Translations under genes and position numbers: made by a program
Notes under the pieces: generated by a model
The model's database searches: none
Told to the model about the DNA's origin: nothing
The model's input: the letters and a program-made list of their open reading frames with translations, nothing else
Origin: Pseudoduganella umbonata
GTDB lineage: Bacteria > Pseudomonadota > Gammaproteobacteria > Burkholderiales > Burkholderiaceae_D
Assembly: GCF_014192225.1 (NCBI RefSeq)
Contig: NZ_JACHXS010000003.1
Span: 434,001-498,000, forward strand
Length of the DNA stretch: 64,000 bases
Direction of reading: 5' to 3'
Shown: positions 1 to 10,254 of the stretch, in pieces
Layout: every line of letters starts with the position of its first letter
Numbering within the stretch: position 1 is the first letter of the stretch

Positions 1-1065
1 TTCGTCTTCTTGCTCAGTGGCTTGATTATTGATTTTTTTGATCGATTTCTCGAGTGCGCGGATCTTCTCGCGCATGGCACCCAGGTTCCGCACGATGGCG
101 GCGGATTTTTCCCATTCGCTGTTCTTCGCCAGCGGGTAGAAGCCGGTGTACTGCCCCGGCTCCAGGATCGAGCGCGACACCATGCTGGCCGACGACACAT
201 GCACGTGATCGACGATCGTCAGGTGGCCCAGCACCATGGCCGCGCCGCCGAACGTGCAGTACTTGCCGATCTTCGCGCTGCCGGCCACGCCCACGCAGCC
301 GGCCATGGCCGTGTGCGCGCCGATATGGCAGTTGTGGCCGATCTGGATCTGGTTGTCGAGCTTGACACCGTCCTCGATGATCGTGTCGGCCAGCGCGCCG
401 CGGTCGACCGTGGTGTTGGCGCCGATGTCGACGTCGTCGCCGATCACCACGCGGCCCACCTGCGGGATCTTGATGTAGACCCCGCCTTCATTGGCGAAGC
501 CGAAGCCGTCGGTGCCGATCACGGCGCCCGAATGCAGGATGCCACGGGCGCCGATCACGCAGCGCGCGTGAAACGTGACGTTGGCAAAGAAATGCGTGCC
601 TTCGCCGACCACCGCTTCGCGGCCGATGAAGCAGCCGGCATCGATCACCGCGCCGGCCTTGATGACGGCGCCCGCCTCGACAGTGACCTGCGGGCCGACA
701 TGCGCGGTGGCGTCGACCCGGGCGGTCGGGTCCACGTACGCGGTCGGGTGGATGCCCGGTGCCGGCACATGCGCCGTCAGGGCGTCGAAGTACTGCGCGG
801 CACGGGCGAAGTACGCGTACGGATTCTTCGTGACGATGCGCGCGCCTTGATACTGCTGGGCAACGAGCGGGTCATCGTTCGGCGACAAGATCAGCGCGGC
901 GGCACGGCTCTGCCCGGCTTGCGCGCGGAACTTGCTGTTGGAGAGAAAGCTGATGTGTGAAACGCCGGCGTCGGTCAACGGCGCGATCCCCACCACCTGC
1001 AGGTTGGGGTCGCCGATCAACTCTCCGCCGAAGCGCTCGACCAGGTCTCCCAGTCGAATGCCCAT
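1..1065 (-). CDS. lpxD: UDP-3-O-acylglucosamine N-acyltransferase LpxD (3' end beyond window)
   Basis: Adds the second, N-linked 3-hydroxyacyl chain to UDP-3-O-acylglucosamine in lipid A synthesis, in the cytoplasm. The frame starts at ATG 1065 ([16 protein letters not shown]), stays open for 355 codons and leaves the window without a stop. The N-terminal uridine-binding domain is followed by many left-handed beta-helix hexapeptide repeats with the family blocks [16 protein letters not shown] and DNQIQIGHN; the His of the last block corresponds to the catalytic base. The C-terminal end is a charged helix, as in other LpxD trimers. It lies 72 bp downstream of skp, the usual bamA-skp-lpxD order. 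The missing part is probably only a few residues, since the family is usually about 340-360 aa. Confidence 0.95.
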   Translation of the reverse strand, partial: MGIRLGDLVERFGGELIGDPNLQVVGIAPLTDAGVSHISFLSNSKFRAQAGQSRAAALILSPNDDPLVAQQYQGARIVTKNPYAYFARAAQYFDALTAHVPAPGIHPTAYVDPTARVDATAHVGPQVTVEAGAVIKAGAVIDAGCFIGREAVVGEGTHFFANVTFHARCVIGARGILHSGAVIGTDGFGFANEGGVYIKIPQVGRVVIGDDVDIGANTTVDRGALADTIIEDGVKLDNQIQIGHNCHIGAHTAMAGCVGVAGSAKIGKYCTFGGAAMVLGHLTIVDHVHVSSASMVSRSILEPGQYTGFYPLAKNSEWEKSAAIVRNLGAMREKIRALEKSIKKINNQATEQEDE

Positions 1066-1137
1066 GACTATCCTATCAAAAGTGGAAAAGCCGGCCAGGC
1101 CACCGCGACGCGGAAGCGTGGCCGGCGATTCGGGGGT

Positions 1138-1674
1138 TTACTTGTCCAGCGCTGCCAGCACCTTGTCGGTGATGTCGATGCGCGGGTTGGCCCAGACGGC
1201 ATCCTGCAGCACGATGTCGAAGCCTTCGGTCAGGGCCAGCTGCCGGATGATGCGCGTGGCCTTCTCGGCGATGGCCGCGCGCTCCTCGTTGGTGCGCTGG
1301 GACAGGTCTTCCTTGAACTCGCGCTGGCGGCGCTGGAAGTCCTTGTCCAGCTCCACCACTTCGCGCTGGCGCTTGACACGGTCCTGCTCGCCCAGCGTGG
1401 GCTCATCCTTCGTGTAGCGCTCGGTCGCCGTCTTCAGCCGTGCGCCCAGCTCGTTCAGTGCCTTCTCGCGCGGCGAGAATTCTTCCTTCAGCTTGTCGCC
1501 CGCCAGCCTGGCGAGCTTGGACTCGTTATAGATGCGTTCAGGGCTGAGCCAGGCGATGCGCGAGGACTGTGCCACCTGCGCGTGCGCGGTCCCCAGCGCC
1601 GTTCCCAGCACCAGCGAGCCCAGCGCCATGATGGCAAACAGCTTGCCGAACGTGGCAGATGCAGTCTTCAACAT
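1138..1674 (-). CDS. skp: Periplasmic OmpH/Skp-family chaperone
   Basis: Skp holds unfolded outer-membrane proteins in the periplasm on their way to the BAM complex. The frame is open upstream to 1719, but ATG 1674 is chosen because an AGGAG box lies just before it and a classic signal peptide follows, with a basic start, a hydrophobic stretch and cleavage expected after AHA (about residue 33). The mature part is short, highly charged and alpha-helical (residues about 60-140), as expected for the Skp tentacle, and includes the block KALNELGARLKTATERY. Length is 178 aa. It sits between bamA and lpxD, matching its role in outer-membrane assembly. Confidence 0.9.
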   Translation of the reverse strand: MLKTASATFGKLFAIMALGSLVLGTALGTAHAQVAQSSRIAWLSPERIYNESKLARLAGDKLKEEFSPREKALNELGARLKTATERYTKDEPTLGEQDRVKRQREVVELDKDFQRRQREFKEDLSQRTNEERAAIAEKATRIIRQLALTEGFDIVLQDAVWANPRIDITDKVLAALDK

Positions 1675-1771
1675 GTTTCTCCTCAACTCTTTGCCCACTC
1701 GGTTCCCACTACGTTCCAATTGCGTTCCAACGATGTTTTAACCAGGTTCCCACTTGCCGCCATTGCCGGCA

Positions 1772-4111
1772 TCAGAAACCGGTACCCATCTGGAACTGGA
1801 AGCGTTCCAGGCGGTCGCCGTATATCGGATTAATAGGCTTAGCATAACTCAACTTCAGCGGCCCCACCGGGGAAATCCAGCTCACGCCCAGGCCCGTCGA
1901 GAAGCGCAGCTCGGACAGGCGCATCTTCGCCCCTTCCTGGTAGACCTGGCCGCCGTCGAAGAAGGCGAACCAGCGCAGGCTGCGGTCCTTGCCCTGGCCG
2001 GGGAACGGGAACTGCAGCTCGGCATTGCCGATCAGGCGCGAAGCGCCGCCCAGCGCGTCGCCGTTGGTGTCGAGGTAACCCAGCGAGGAGCTGTAGTAGC
2101 CGCGCACCGAGCCGATGCCGCCGGCATAGAAGTTCTTGAACACCGGATACGGCCGGTCGCCGATGCCGTGGCCATAGTCGAACTCGCCCTTCAGCGCCAG
2201 CGTGGCCCACGACGTGATCGGGCGGTACCACTGCTGCTCGTACACCGCGCGCACGTACTTCGAATCGCCGATCAGGTCGATCTCCAGGTTGGCGCGCTGG
2301 TAGCGGCCGACGGTCGGCGTCACCGCGCTGTCGCGGCTGTCGCGGCCCCAGGCGATCGTCAGCGGCACCGAGTTCGACGAGACTTCACCCTCGCCGCTGG
2401 CCGGGCCGCCCAGGTCGCGCACGTACTGCTTGAAGTAGTTCGGGCTGGTCACGTCGGTCTTGATGGTGGCGCGCTCCAGGCCGATACCGAAGAACACGGT
2501 GTCGACTTCGGAGAACGGCACGCCCCAGCTGACGCGGCCGCCGGTCTGCTTGATCGAGTACATGCCGGTGTTCACCGCCGGCGGATCGAAGGTCCGCAGG
2601 TACAGCTCGTAGCTCTGCGATACGCCGTCGTCCGTGTAGTACGGGTTGGTCTGCGAGAACGCGATCGTGCGGCTGTATTTACTGGTGTTCAGTTCCAGGC
2701 CCACGGTATTGCCGGAGCCGGCGAAGTTGGCCTGCTGGATCGAGGCCGACAGGCTGAACTTCTCGGCCTGCGAGAACGCGCCGCCGATCTGGAAGTTACC
2801 GGTCGGCTTTTCCACCACCGTCAGGTTCACGTCGACCTGGTCGGACGTGCCCGGCGCTTCCGGCGTATCCACCGTCACGTCCTTGAAGTAGCCCAGGCGG
2901 TCGACGCGGTCGCGCGACAGCTTGACCTTGTTGGCGTCATACCAGCTCGACTCGAACTGGCGGAACTCGCGGCGGATCACCTCGTCGCGCGTGGTGGTGT
3001 TGCCCTGGATGTTCATGTGGCGCACATAGGCGCGCTTGCCCGGGTCGATGAAGAACGTGAAGGCGACTTCGCGCTTCTCGCGGTCGACTTCCGGATTGGC
3101 GTTCACGTTGGCGAAGGCAAAGCCGAAGTTGCCCAGGCGGTCGGTGATCAGCTTGTTGGTGGCGGTCAGGCGCGCGCCCGAATAGGTCTCGCCCTTCTTC
3201 AGCAGCACCAGCGAGCGCAGCTCTTCCTCGCGGCCGTACATCTCGCCTTCGAACTTGATGTCGGAAACCGAGTACTTCTCGCCTTCGGTGATGTTGATGG
3301 TGAGGTAGATGTCCTTCTTGTCCGGCGTGATGGAGACCTGGGTGGAGTCGACGTTCATTTCCACGTAGCCGCGGTCCAGGTAGAACGACTTCAGTGCTTC
3401 CAGGTCGCCGGTCAGCTTGGTCTTCGAGTACTGGTCGGCCTTGGTGTACCAGCTGAACCAGCCGGACGTGTTCAGCTCGAGCTCCTTGCGCAGCTCCTTG
3501 TCGGAGAAGACCTTGTTGCCGACGATGTTGATCTGCTTGATACGCGCGATCTCGCCTTCGTCGACATTGAACATGATCGACACGCGGTTGCGCTCCATCG
3601 GCGTGACGGTGGTGGTGACCTTGACGCCGTACAGGCCGCGCGACAGGTACTGGCGCTTCAGTTCCTGCTCGGCGCGATCGGTGGTGGCCTTGTCGAAGGT
3701 CTTGGCTTCGCCCACGCCGATATCCTTCAGGGCGGTGACCAGCATGTCCTTCTCGAATTCCTGGGTACCGGTGAAATCGACCTTGGCGATCGCCGGGCGT
3801 TCCTCGACGATCACTACCAGCACGTCGCCATCTTTTTCCAGCCGCACGTCCTTGAAGATGCCGGTCGCGTACAGCGCCTTGATCGTGGTGACGGATTTGT
3901 CGTCGCTGAACGTTTCGCCCACGCGCACCGGCAGGTAGCTGAACACGGTGCCCGCTTCGGTACGCTGGATACCTTCGACGCGGATATCCTTGACCACGAA
4001 GGGTTGAACGGCAAAGGCGCTGCCGGAGCAGAAAGCCAGTACGGCGGCGCCGATCAGGGTGCGGCGAAACGAAGGCGAGGCAAAGCGGTCAGAAATGAAT
4101 TTCATTGGCAT
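1772..4111 (-). CDS. bamA: Outer membrane protein assembly factor BamA
   Basis: Central beta-barrel of the BAM complex, which folds and inserts outer-membrane proteins. A signal peptide ending around GSAFA precedes five POTRA repeats (first: VVKDIRVEGIQRTEAGTVF; a later one: HMNIQGNTTTRDEVI). A roughly 400-residue barrel follows, with IGNAELQFPFPG and the terminal aromatic FQFQMGTGF expected of barrels. ATG 4111 (MPMKF) or 4105 (MKF) are the plausible starts; the open frame to 4243 would overlap the end of rseP and put junk before the signal peptide. No strong ribosome-binding site separates the two ATGs. Product is 777-779 aa, normal for the family. Confidence 0.95.
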   Translation of the reverse strand: MPMKFISDRFASPSFRRTLIGAAVLAFCSGSAFAVQPFVVKDIRVEGIQRTEAGTVFSYLPVRVGETFSDDKSVTTIKALYATGIFKDVRLEKDGDVLVVIVEERPAIAKVDFTGTQEFEKDMLVTALKDIGVGEAKTFDKATTDRAEQELKRQYLSRGLYGVKVTTTVTPMERNRVSIMFNVDEGEIARIKQINIVGNKVFSDKELRKELELNTSGWFSWYTKADQYSKTKLTGDLEALKSFYLDRGYVEMNVDSTQVSITPDKKDIYLTINITEGEKYSVSDIKFEGEMYGREEELRSLVLLKKGETYSGARLTATNKLITDRLGNFGFAFANVNANPEVDREKREVAFTFFIDPGKRAYVRHMNIQGNTTTRDEVIRREFRQFESSWYDANKVKLSRDRVDRLGYFKDVTVDTPEAPGTSDQVDVNLTVVEKPTGNFQIGGAFSQAEKFSLSASIQQANFAGSGNTVGLELNTSKYSRTIAFSQTNPYYTDDGVSQSYELYLRTFDPPAVNTGMYSIKQTGGRVSWGVPFSEVDTVFFGIGLERATIKTDVTSPNYFKQYVRDLGGPASGEGEVSSNSVPLTIAWGRDSRDSAVTPTVGRYQRANLEIDLIGDSKYVRAVYEQQWYRPITSWATLALKGEFDYGHGIGDRPYPVFKNFYAGGIGSVRGYYSSSLGYLDTNGDALGGASRLIGNAELQFPFPGQGKDRSLRWFAFFDGGQVYQEGAKMRLSELRFSTGLGVSWISPVGPLKLSYAKPINPIYGDRLERFQFQMGTGF

Positions 4112-4223
4112 TATCAGAGACTCGAAAGCCGCTTCGCGATAATCCGGACAGCACCTTTCGACACCTCGCCCGCAATCATTCCGAACCAGCTTTCCAAATA
4201 CGAGACTGCACGCGGCAGGCGGA

Positions 4224-5582
4224 TCATAACAACCGCGCGACATCGTTGAATACAGCGAGCGCCATCAAGGTCACCAACAACCCGACACCCAGACGCTGTG
4301 CAATCTCCCCAAAACGCTCCGGCACCGGGCGCCCAGTCAAAACTTCCAGCGAATAATACAGCAAATGGCCGCCATCCAGAACCGGTATCGGGAGCAAATT
4401 CATCACCCCAAGGCTGATGCTGACGACCGCCACGAACGACAGATAGCTGGCCAGGCCGATACGCGAACTCTGGCCCGCGTAGTCGGCAATCGTGATGGGA
4501 CCGGTCACGTTCTTCCACGAGACTTCGCCGATGATCATGCGGCCGATCATCCGGATCGTCAGCACGCTGGTGTCCCACACCTTGCGCGCCGCCTTCGCCA
4601 GCGCGGCGAACGGGCCGTCGGCCACGACGATCATATCCGGCCGCCCCAGCAGCTCGACCTTGATCTTACCGACTGTTACACCGTCTTTACCGGACACCGC
4701 TTCCGGCACCACCGGCACCCGCACCAGTTCGCCATTACGCCGCACATCGAGCTGCACGGTACGTGCCGCGGCCTGGCGGATCGCCGCGCTGAACGCGCCG
4801 ATATCGGCGACCGGCTGGCCGTCCATCGCCACCACCTGGTCGCCAGTGCGCAGGCCGGCGCGGCCCCCGGCACCGGCCGGATCGACCTTGCCCAGCACGG
4901 GCGCGGGCAGCCGGATATTGAAGCCCAGCGCACCGGCCACGTCGCCATCGAGATCGACAGCGCGCAGCGTGGCGGCCGGCACCGTAAACGTGTAGCGGCC
5001 GCGGCCCGGCCGCTCCGCCTCGATGCGGGCGCCCTCGCCGTCCTTGGATTCGACAACCGCTTCGATCAGCTGCCAGCGCAACTCGGACCAGCCCTGCACC
5101 GCATTGCCGTTGACGGCGCGGATCACGTCATCGCGGTCCAGCCCGGCCTGGGCGGCGGCCGACTGCGCGGCCGGCGCGGCAATGCGCGTGGCCGGCTCTT
5201 CGATACCGTGCATGTACAGGCCCGCGAACAGCACGATCGCCAGCAGGAAGTTGGCGATCGGCCCGGCGGCCACGATGGCGATGCGCTTCCAGACATTCTG
5301 GCGCGTGAACTCGCGCGGCAGGTCTTCGGGCGCGATGTCCTTCACATCCTGGTCGCGCGCGTCGAGCATCTTCACGTAGCCGCCCAGCGGCAGCGCGGAA
5401 ACGGCCCATTCGGTCTGGTCCGGCCCGACCCGGCGCGACCATACCACGCGGCCCATGCCGACCGAGAAACGCAGCACCTTCACGCCGCACCAGCGCGCCA
5501 CCAGGTAGTGGCCCAGTTCGTGGATGACCACGAGCGTGCCCAGCGCAACGATGAAGGCAACGACCGTTTGCAGCAGGTTCAT
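4224..5582 (-). CDS. rseP: RIP metalloprotease RseP
   Basis: Site-2 intramembrane protease that releases sigma-E by cutting the anti-sigma factor RseA after DegS, and clears signal-peptide remnants. HELGH at residues 21-25 in the first membrane helix is the zinc-binding HExxH motif. Tandem PDZ domains occupy about residues 125-300 in the periplasm, and LDGG near residue 402-405 supplies the third zinc ligand. Length is 452 aa, as in the family. The gene lies between dxr and bamA in the conserved envelope-biogenesis cluster. Confidence 0.95.
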   Translation of the reverse strand: MNLLQTVVAFIVALGTLVVIHELGHYLVARWCGVKVLRFSVGMGRVVWSRRVGPDQTEWAVSALPLGGYVKMLDARDQDVKDIAPEDLPREFTRQNVWKRIAIVAAGPIANFLLAIVLFAGLYMHGIEEPATRIAAPAAQSAAAQAGLDRDDVIRAVNGNAVQGWSELRWQLIEAVVESKDGEGARIEAERPGRGRYTFTVPAATLRAVDLDGDVAGALGFNIRLPAPVLGKVDPAGAGGRAGLRTGDQVVAMDGQPVADIGAFSAAIRQAAARTVQLDVRRNGELVRVPVVPEAVSGKDGVTVGKIKVELLGRPDMIVVADGPFAALAKAARKVWDTSVLTIRMIGRMIIGEVSWKNVTGPITIADYAGQSSRIGLASYLSFVAVVSISLGVMNLLPIPVLDGGHLLYYSLEVLTGRPVPERFGEIAQRLGVGLLVTLMALAVFNDVARLL

Positions 5583-5676
5583 GGCTTACTTTCGGATGGC
5601 GCCCGGTGCGACGCCGGGCTCGATAGTTGTTCGCACCCTGCCCCGGCGTGCGCCGAAGCGCGGTTCAGGAAAGCCG

Positions 5677-6879
5677 TCAGGCGTTGGCCGCCTTCAGCGG
5701 ATGGCCCAGCGCGGCGATCGCACGTTCGGCCGCGGCACGCGCCGCCGCATCCTGCGCCATCACGGCCTCGATGGACGACGCCGGGCCGTGCGGCAGCGCA
5801 TCCATCACGCCGGCGATCACGCGGTCGATCTGGCGGAAGCCGATGCGCTCGTCGAGGAAAGCCTGCACGGCCACTTCGTTGGCGGCGTTCAGCAGGGCCG
5901 GCGCGGTACCGCCGGCTTGCAGCGCGTCGTAGGCCAGTGCCAGGCACGGGAAACGCTTGAAGTCGGGCTTTTCGAACTGCAGCGTGCCGACCTGCGTGAG
6001 GTCGAGCTGGGCCACGCCCGATGCGATCCGTTCCGGGTAGGCCAGCGCATTGGCGATCGGCGTGCGCATGTCCGGGTTGCCCAGTTCGGCAATCACGGAA
6101 CCGTCCGCGTACGACACCATCGAGTGGATCACCGACTGCGGATGGATGACGACTTCGATCTGCGCCGCCGGCGCGCCGAACAGCCAGTGCGCCTCGATCA
6201 CTTCCAGGCCCTTGTTCATCATCGTGGCGGAATCGACCGAAATCTTGGGGCCCATGACCCACTTCGGGTGCTTGCACGCCTCGGCCGGCGTGACGGTATC
6301 GAGCGTTTCCACGGCACGCTTCAGGAACGGTCCGCCGGATGCGGTCAGCAGGATCTTCGTGACGCCGGCCGCCGCCGGCACGCGGCGGTAATCGGCCGGC
6401 AGGCACTGGAAGATCGCATTGTGTTCGGAGTCGATCGGCAGCAGCGTCGCGCCGGATGCCGCGACGGCATCCATGAACAGCTGGCCGGACATCACCAGCG
6501 CCTCCTTGTTGGCCAGCATGACCTTCTTGCCGGCACGCGCGGCGGCCAGCGTGGGCGCCAGGCCCGCGGCGCCGACGATCGCGGCCATCACGCCGTCCAC
6601 TTCACCGGCCGAGGCGATGTCGCACAGTGCCTGCTCGCCCCACGCCACCTGGGTGTCCAGATTCATGGCGCGCAGCAGCGCGGCCAGCTGGTCGGCCGCA
6701 TCGGCGCTGCCGACGACCGCCACTTTCGGCTGGAACTGCCGGCACTGCGCCGCCAGTTCGTCGACCCGGCTGTGCGCGGACAGGGCGTAGACCGTGTAAC
6801 GGTCGGGGTGGCGCGCGATGACGTCGAGCGTGGAGACGCCGATGGAACCGGTGGCGCCGAGGATGGTGATGCTTTGCAT
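5677..6879 (-). CDS. dxr: 1-deoxy-D-xylulose 5-phosphate reductoisomerase (Dxr/IspC)
   Basis: Converts DXP to MEP with NADPH, the committed step of the non-mevalonate isoprenoid pathway. Starts with the NADPH-binding GATGSIG loop. The metal/substrate motifs [31 protein letters not shown] and [10 protein letters not shown] are intact. ATG 6879 (MQSITILG) is preferred over ATG 6885 because the AGGAA box is six bases from the former and abuts the latter. Product is 400 aa. Its lipid precursor feeds uppS, two genes upstream in the same cluster. Confidence 0.95.
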   Translation of the reverse strand: MQSITILGATGSIGVSTLDVIARHPDRYTVYALSAHSRVDELAAQCRQFQPKVAVVGSADAADQLAALLRAMNLDTQVAWGEQALCDIASAGEVDGVMAAIVGAAGLAPTLAAARAGKKVMLANKEALVMSGQLFMDAVAASGATLLPIDSEHNAIFQCLPADYRRVPAAAGVTKILLTASGGPFLKRAVETLDTVTPAEACKHPKWVMGPKISVDSATMMNKGLEVIEAHWLFGAPAAQIEVVIHPQSVIHSMVSYADGSVIAELGNPDMRTPIANALAYPERIASGVAQLDLTQVGTLQFEKPDFKRFPCLALAYDALQAGGTAPALLNAANEVAVQAFLDERIGFRQIDRVIAGVMDALPHGPASSIEAVMAQDAAARAAAERAIAALGHPLKAANA

Positions 6880-6933
6880 AGTCATTTCCTTTGAAACCTG
6901 CCGCCTTGTGGGCCTGGCAGGTTTCGTTACCTT

Positions 6934-7767
6934 TTACAGCCAGCCGCCGATCAGCGCGGCGATCGGCAGGACCGGCACCAGCGCATCGATACGGTCGAGC
7001 ACGCCGCCATGGCCGGGCAGCAGGTTGCTGCTGTCCTTGAAGCCGGCGCGCCGCTTCAGCTGGGATTCGAACAGGTCGCCGACGATCGACGCGCCGACGA
7101 TGACGGACAGTGCGACCAGGGCAATGCCCCAGCCCAGTTTCGCCTGGACGCGCACGGCGAACGTGTCCTGCAGCCATGGCTGGTATGGCGCGGCCAGGAT
7201 CGTGATCATGCACAGCACGAGCACGGCGATCCAGCCGCCGACGGCGCCTTCGACCGATTTGCCGGGCGAAATCGACGGCGCCAGCTTGCGCCTGCCGAAC
7301 TTCTTGCCGGAGAAATAGGCGCCGATGTCGGCGATGAACACCAGCGCCATCACCGAGAACAGGTACAGCGGCGAGCGCTGGAACAGCACCAGGATCGCCA
7401 CGAAGCACGATACCAGCGTGGCGCCATACACCATCGCCAGCAGCGTATTGCCGAAGCCTTCCATCGGCGGCAGGCCGACTTTCAGCGACGGGAAGAAGCG
7501 CAGCAGCCAGATGGCCGCGCCCAGCGCCAGCCAGAAGCGGGCCTGCTCGAGGCCGGCGTTATAGAAGAACGTGTAGAGAAACGCCACCGCCCAGCAGAAG
7601 GCAACCAGGATCGGCGCGCGCAGCTTGAACAGCCGGAAGGCTTCCCATGCGGTGGCGAAAAACACGACGGTTACGAGCGCCTGCACGGCCGGCAGCGAGC
7701 CGGAAAACAGCACGGCCACCAGCACCACGAACAGGATGACGGCGGTAATGATCCGGGTCTTCAGCAT
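6934..7767 (-). CDS. cdsA: Phosphatidate cytidylyltransferase CdsA
   Basis: Makes CDP-diacylglycerol from phosphatidic acid and CTP in the inner membrane, the branch point of phospholipid synthesis. A 277-aa protein with about eight hydrophobic helices. The CDP-alcohol cytidylyltransferase signature is near the C terminus: SQLKRRAGFKDSSNLLPGHG followed by GVLDRID, with its conserved Lys, Asp and His-Gly residues. Only 7 bp separate it from uppS, so the two are co-transcribed. Confidence 0.94.
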   Translation of the reverse strand: MLKTRIITAVILFVVLVAVLFSGSLPAVQALVTVVFFATAWEAFRLFKLRAPILVAFCWAVAFLYTFFYNAGLEQARFWLALGAAIWLLRFFPSLKVGLPPMEGFGNTLLAMVYGATLVSCFVAILVLFQRSPLYLFSVMALVFIADIGAYFSGKKFGRRKLAPSISPGKSVEGAVGGWIAVLVLCMITILAAPYQPWLQDTFAVRVQAKLGWGIALVALSVIVGASIVGDLFESQLKRRAGFKDSSNLLPGHGGVLDRIDALVPVLPIAALIGGWL

Positions 7768-7774
7768 GTGTTTG

Positions 7775-8518
7775 TTATTTTTTCAGTTGTTCGCCCGTGC
7801 GGCCGAAGCGGCGCTCGCGGTGCTGGTAGGACGCAATCGCTTCGTCCAGCTTCTCGGCGGTGAAGTCGGGCCAGTATATGTCCGTGAAATACAGCTCGGT
7901 GTAAGCCAGCTGCCACAGCAGGAAGTTCGAGATGCGCTCTTCGCCGCCGGTGCGGATGAACAGGTCCGGCTCGGGCGCATAGGCCATCGCCAGATGCGGC
8001 GCGAGCTGCGCTTCGGAGAAATCCGTGGCGCCAGGATGCGCCGCGACCATCTTGCCGATTGCCTGCATGATATCCCAGCGGCCGCCGTAGTTGGCGCACA
8101 CGGTGACGGTGAGGCGGGTGTTGTTCGCCGTCTTGCGCTCGGCGGCGGAGATCATGTCGCGCAGCTTGCCGTCGAAACGGGACAGGTCGCCGACGACTTT
8201 CAGGCGAATGTTATTGGCGTGCATCTTCGCCACTTCGCGCTCGAGCGCGGTGACGAACAGGCGCATCAGCAGCGACACTTCCTCTTCCGGACGGCGCCAG
8301 TTCTCCGAACTGAAGGCGAACACGGTCAGGTACTCGACGCCACGGCTGACGCAGGCCTCGACGACGGTACGCACCGCTTCCACGCCCTTGACGTGGCCCG
8401 CCACGCGCGGCAGGAAGCGCTTGGTGGCCCAACGGCCGTTGCCGTCCATGATAATCGCCACATGGCGCGGCACATTCGGCACTTCAGGCACCGCGGTCGT
8501 CGAACTCGTATATCTCAT
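7775..8518 (-). CDS. uppS: Undecaprenyl diphosphate synthase UppS
   Basis: cis-Prenyltransferase that extends farnesyl diphosphate to C55 undecaprenyl diphosphate, the carrier for cell-wall glycans. Has [10 protein letters not shown] with the catalytic Asp, the SSENWRRP loop, and the C-terminal [18 protein letters not shown] signature. ATG 8518 (MRYTSS) is chosen; the frame is open to 8554 but those extra residues are unlike the family and lie against a repeat region. About 247 aa. Upstream 8519-8793 is filled with palindromic repeats, which separates uppS from frr. Confidence 0.95.
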   Translation of the reverse strand: MRYTSSTTAVPEVPNVPRHVAIIMDGNGRWATKRFLPRVAGHVKGVEAVRTVVEACVSRGVEYLTVFAFSSENWRRPEEEVSLLMRLFVTALEREVAKMHANNIRLKVVGDLSRFDGKLRDMISAAERKTANNTRLTVTVCANYGGRWDIMQAIGKMVAAHPGATDFSEAQLAPHLAMAYAPEPDLFIRTGGEERISNFLLWQLAYTELYFTDIYWPDFTAEKLDEAIASYQHRERRFGRTGEQLKK

Positions 8519-8563
8519 TAGTAACGCTTTAATGCCAAAAGATGAACTGTACAAAAAAAACCG

Positions 8564-8616
8564 GGGACAGGCACCTATTTTTCAAGAAATATTTTCTTGG
8601 CAATAGGGGCTGTCCC
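8564..8616. repeat. Nested three-tier hairpin upstream of uppS
   Basis: Three inverted-repeat tiers share one centre: GGGACAG (8564-8570) with CTGTCCC (8610-8616), CCTATT (8574-8579) with AATAGG (8602-8607), and CAAGAAA (8583-8589) with TTTCTTG (8593-8599). The outer arms resemble the short repeats elsewhere in the window. No T-tract follows the stem, so a simple terminator is unlikely. Confidence 0.7.
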
Positions 8617-8651
8617 AGGTCTTGGGCGGAACTCGTGGCGGGAGCGAGCCT

Positions 8652-8770
8652 GGTGTCGGACACCGGCTTTCTGGTGTCGGACACCGGTTTTCGGTGGAAA
8701 ACAGGCTACCGGCCAGATAAAGCCGGTGTCTGACACCTTTTCGCAAAATCCCGAAAAAGTGTCAGACACC
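8652..8770. repeat. Cluster of four GGTGTCNGACACC repeats, last two as a facing pair
   Basis: Copies are at 8652-8664, 8673-8685, 8725-8737 and 8759-8770 (last copy lacks the first G). The third and fourth face each other with flanking TTTTCG and CGAAAAA, giving 19-nt arms with one mismatch around a short loop. This is the layout of a REP doublet (REPIN). The same core recurs at 20502-20673 and 24422-24553. Confidence 0.8.
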
Positions 8771-8793
8771 AAGTGTTCACGCGGCTTCCGGCA

Positions 8794-9354
8794 TCAAACC
8801 GTCAGCACTTCCTTCTCTTTCTCGGCAACGATCTTGTCGATGTCGGCAATCGCCTTGTCGGTCAGCTTCTGCACGTCGTCGGAGGCGCGGCGCTCTTCGT
8901 CTTCCGAGATGGCCTTGTCCTTCGTGAGCTTTTTCAGCTGCTCGTTGGCGTCGCGGCGGATGTTACGGACGGCGATCTTCGCGTCCTCGGCTTCGCCCTT
9001 GCACAGCTTGACCATTTCCTTGCGGCGCTCTTCGGTCAGCGCCGGGGTCGGCACGCGGATCGTGTCGCCCTGCGCGGACGGGTTCAAGCCCAGGTCGGCA
9101 TCGCGGATCGCCTTTTCGATCGCCGCACCCATCTTCTTTTCGAACGGCGTCACGCCGATCGTGCGGGCATCGATCAGCGTCAGGTTGGCCACCTGGTTGA
9201 TCGCCGTGGGATTGCCGTAGTAATCGACCGTTACGTGGTCGAGGATGCCCACGTGGGCACGGCCGGTACGCACCTTGGCCAGATCGCTTTTCAGCGTATC
9301 CAGCGATTTCGCCATCTTGTCCTGGGCGTTTTTCTTGATGTCAGCGGTAGACAT
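8794..9354 (-). CDS. frr: Ribosome recycling factor
   Basis: Splits post-termination ribosomes together with EF-G. Full-length at 186 aa, with the family blocks [23 protein letters not shown] at the start, [23 protein letters not shown] in the middle and the C-terminal long helix. It lies 35 bp after pyrH, the standard bacterial pyrH-frr pair. Confidence 0.96.
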   Translation of the reverse strand: MSTADIKKNAQDKMAKSLDTLKSDLAKVRTGRAHVGILDHVTVDYYGNPTAINQVANLTLIDARTIGVTPFEKKMGAAIEKAIRDADLGLNPSAQGDTIRVPTPALTEERRKEMVKLCKGEAEDAKIAVRNIRRDANEQLKKLTKDKAISEDEERRASDDVQKLTDKAIADIDKIVAEKEKEVLTV

Positions 9355-9389
9355 GCTGCTCTCCTGTTATTTCTCTTGAATGTCGTATT

Positions 9390-10106
9390 TTAAACGTGAA
9401 CCAGGGTGCCCTCTTGCTCACCCATGATCACGCGCATCATCGCGCCTGGCTTGGTGATCGAGAAGACCTTGATCGGCAGTTTCTGGTCGCGGCACAGTGC
9501 GAACGCGGTCGCGTCCATCACCTGCAGCTGCTTGGAGATCGCCTCGTCGAAGCTGATGGTGTCGTACAGCGTGGCTTCCGGGTCCTTCTTCGGATCGGCA
9601 CTGTACACGCCGTCGACCTTGGTGGCCTTCAGCACGATTTCGGCCGACATCTCCGAACCGCGCAGCGCGGCGGCCGTATCGGTGGTGAAGAACGGGTTGC
9701 CGGTGCCGGCCGCGAAGATGACGACCTTGCCCTCTTCCAGGTATTGCAGCGCTTTCGGGCGCACATACGGCTCGACGACCTGTTCGATGCCGATCGCCGA
9801 CATCACGCGGGCAACGACGCCCACGTGGCGCATCGCGTCGGCCAGGGCCAGCGCGTTCATGACGGTGGCCAGCATGCCCATGTAGTCGGCAGTGGCACGG
9901 TCCATGCCCTGGGCGCCGGGCGCCACGCCACGGAAGATGTTGCCGCCGCCGATCACGACTGCCAGTTCCACGCCCAGTTTCGCGACCTCGGCCACGTCGG
10001 CGACCATGCGCTCGATCGTGGCGCGATTGATGCCATACGGGTCATCGCCCATCAGGGCTTCACCGGACAATTTGAGGAGGACGCGCTTGTAGGCTGGTTT
10101 TGACAT
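9390..10106 (-). CDS. pyrH: UMP kinase PyrH
   Basis: Phosphorylates UMP to UDP in pyrimidine nucleotide synthesis; the bacterial form is a hexamer of the amino-acid kinase fold, allosterically controlled by GTP and UTP. The N-terminal [15 protein letters not shown], the [10 protein letters not shown] loop, and [18 protein letters not shown] are all present. Length 238 aa is normal. Separated from tsf by a strong terminator, so it probably has its own promoter in 10107-10254; none is obvious by eye. Confidence 0.96.
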   Translation of the reverse strand: MSKPAYKRVLLKLSGEALMGDDPYGINRATIERMVADVAEVAKLGVELAVVIGGGNIFRGVAPGAQGMDRATADYMGMLATVMNALALADAMRHVGVVARVMSAIGIEQVVEPYVRPKALQYLEEGKVVIFAAGTGNPFFTTDTAAALRGSEMSAEIVLKATKVDGVYSADPKKDPEATLYDTISFDEAISKQLQVMDATAFALCRDQKLPIKVFSITKPGAMMRVIMGEQEGTLVHV

Positions 10107-10254
10107 GAGCTGAGGCTCCTAAGTAATGTATTCGGTGACATCCGGCCGCAATGATAGCTGTAAAGCTCCTTGCGCCGGGTTGGTACGCCAACCGTACGAC
10201 CCACGCGGGGACGGTTGGGGAGAATTCCTGGTACTGCATCAGAGCCAAGGCTCT

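Noticed and set aside
1754..4249. Very long open frame antisense to bamA, and similar ones antisense to glnD (15288-18590), smc (29908-33414) and pilY1 (55984-60759)
   Set aside because: Each lies fully over a well-recognised gene on the other strand, has Arg/Ala/His-rich nonsense composition and no family resemblance. High GC makes such frames common.
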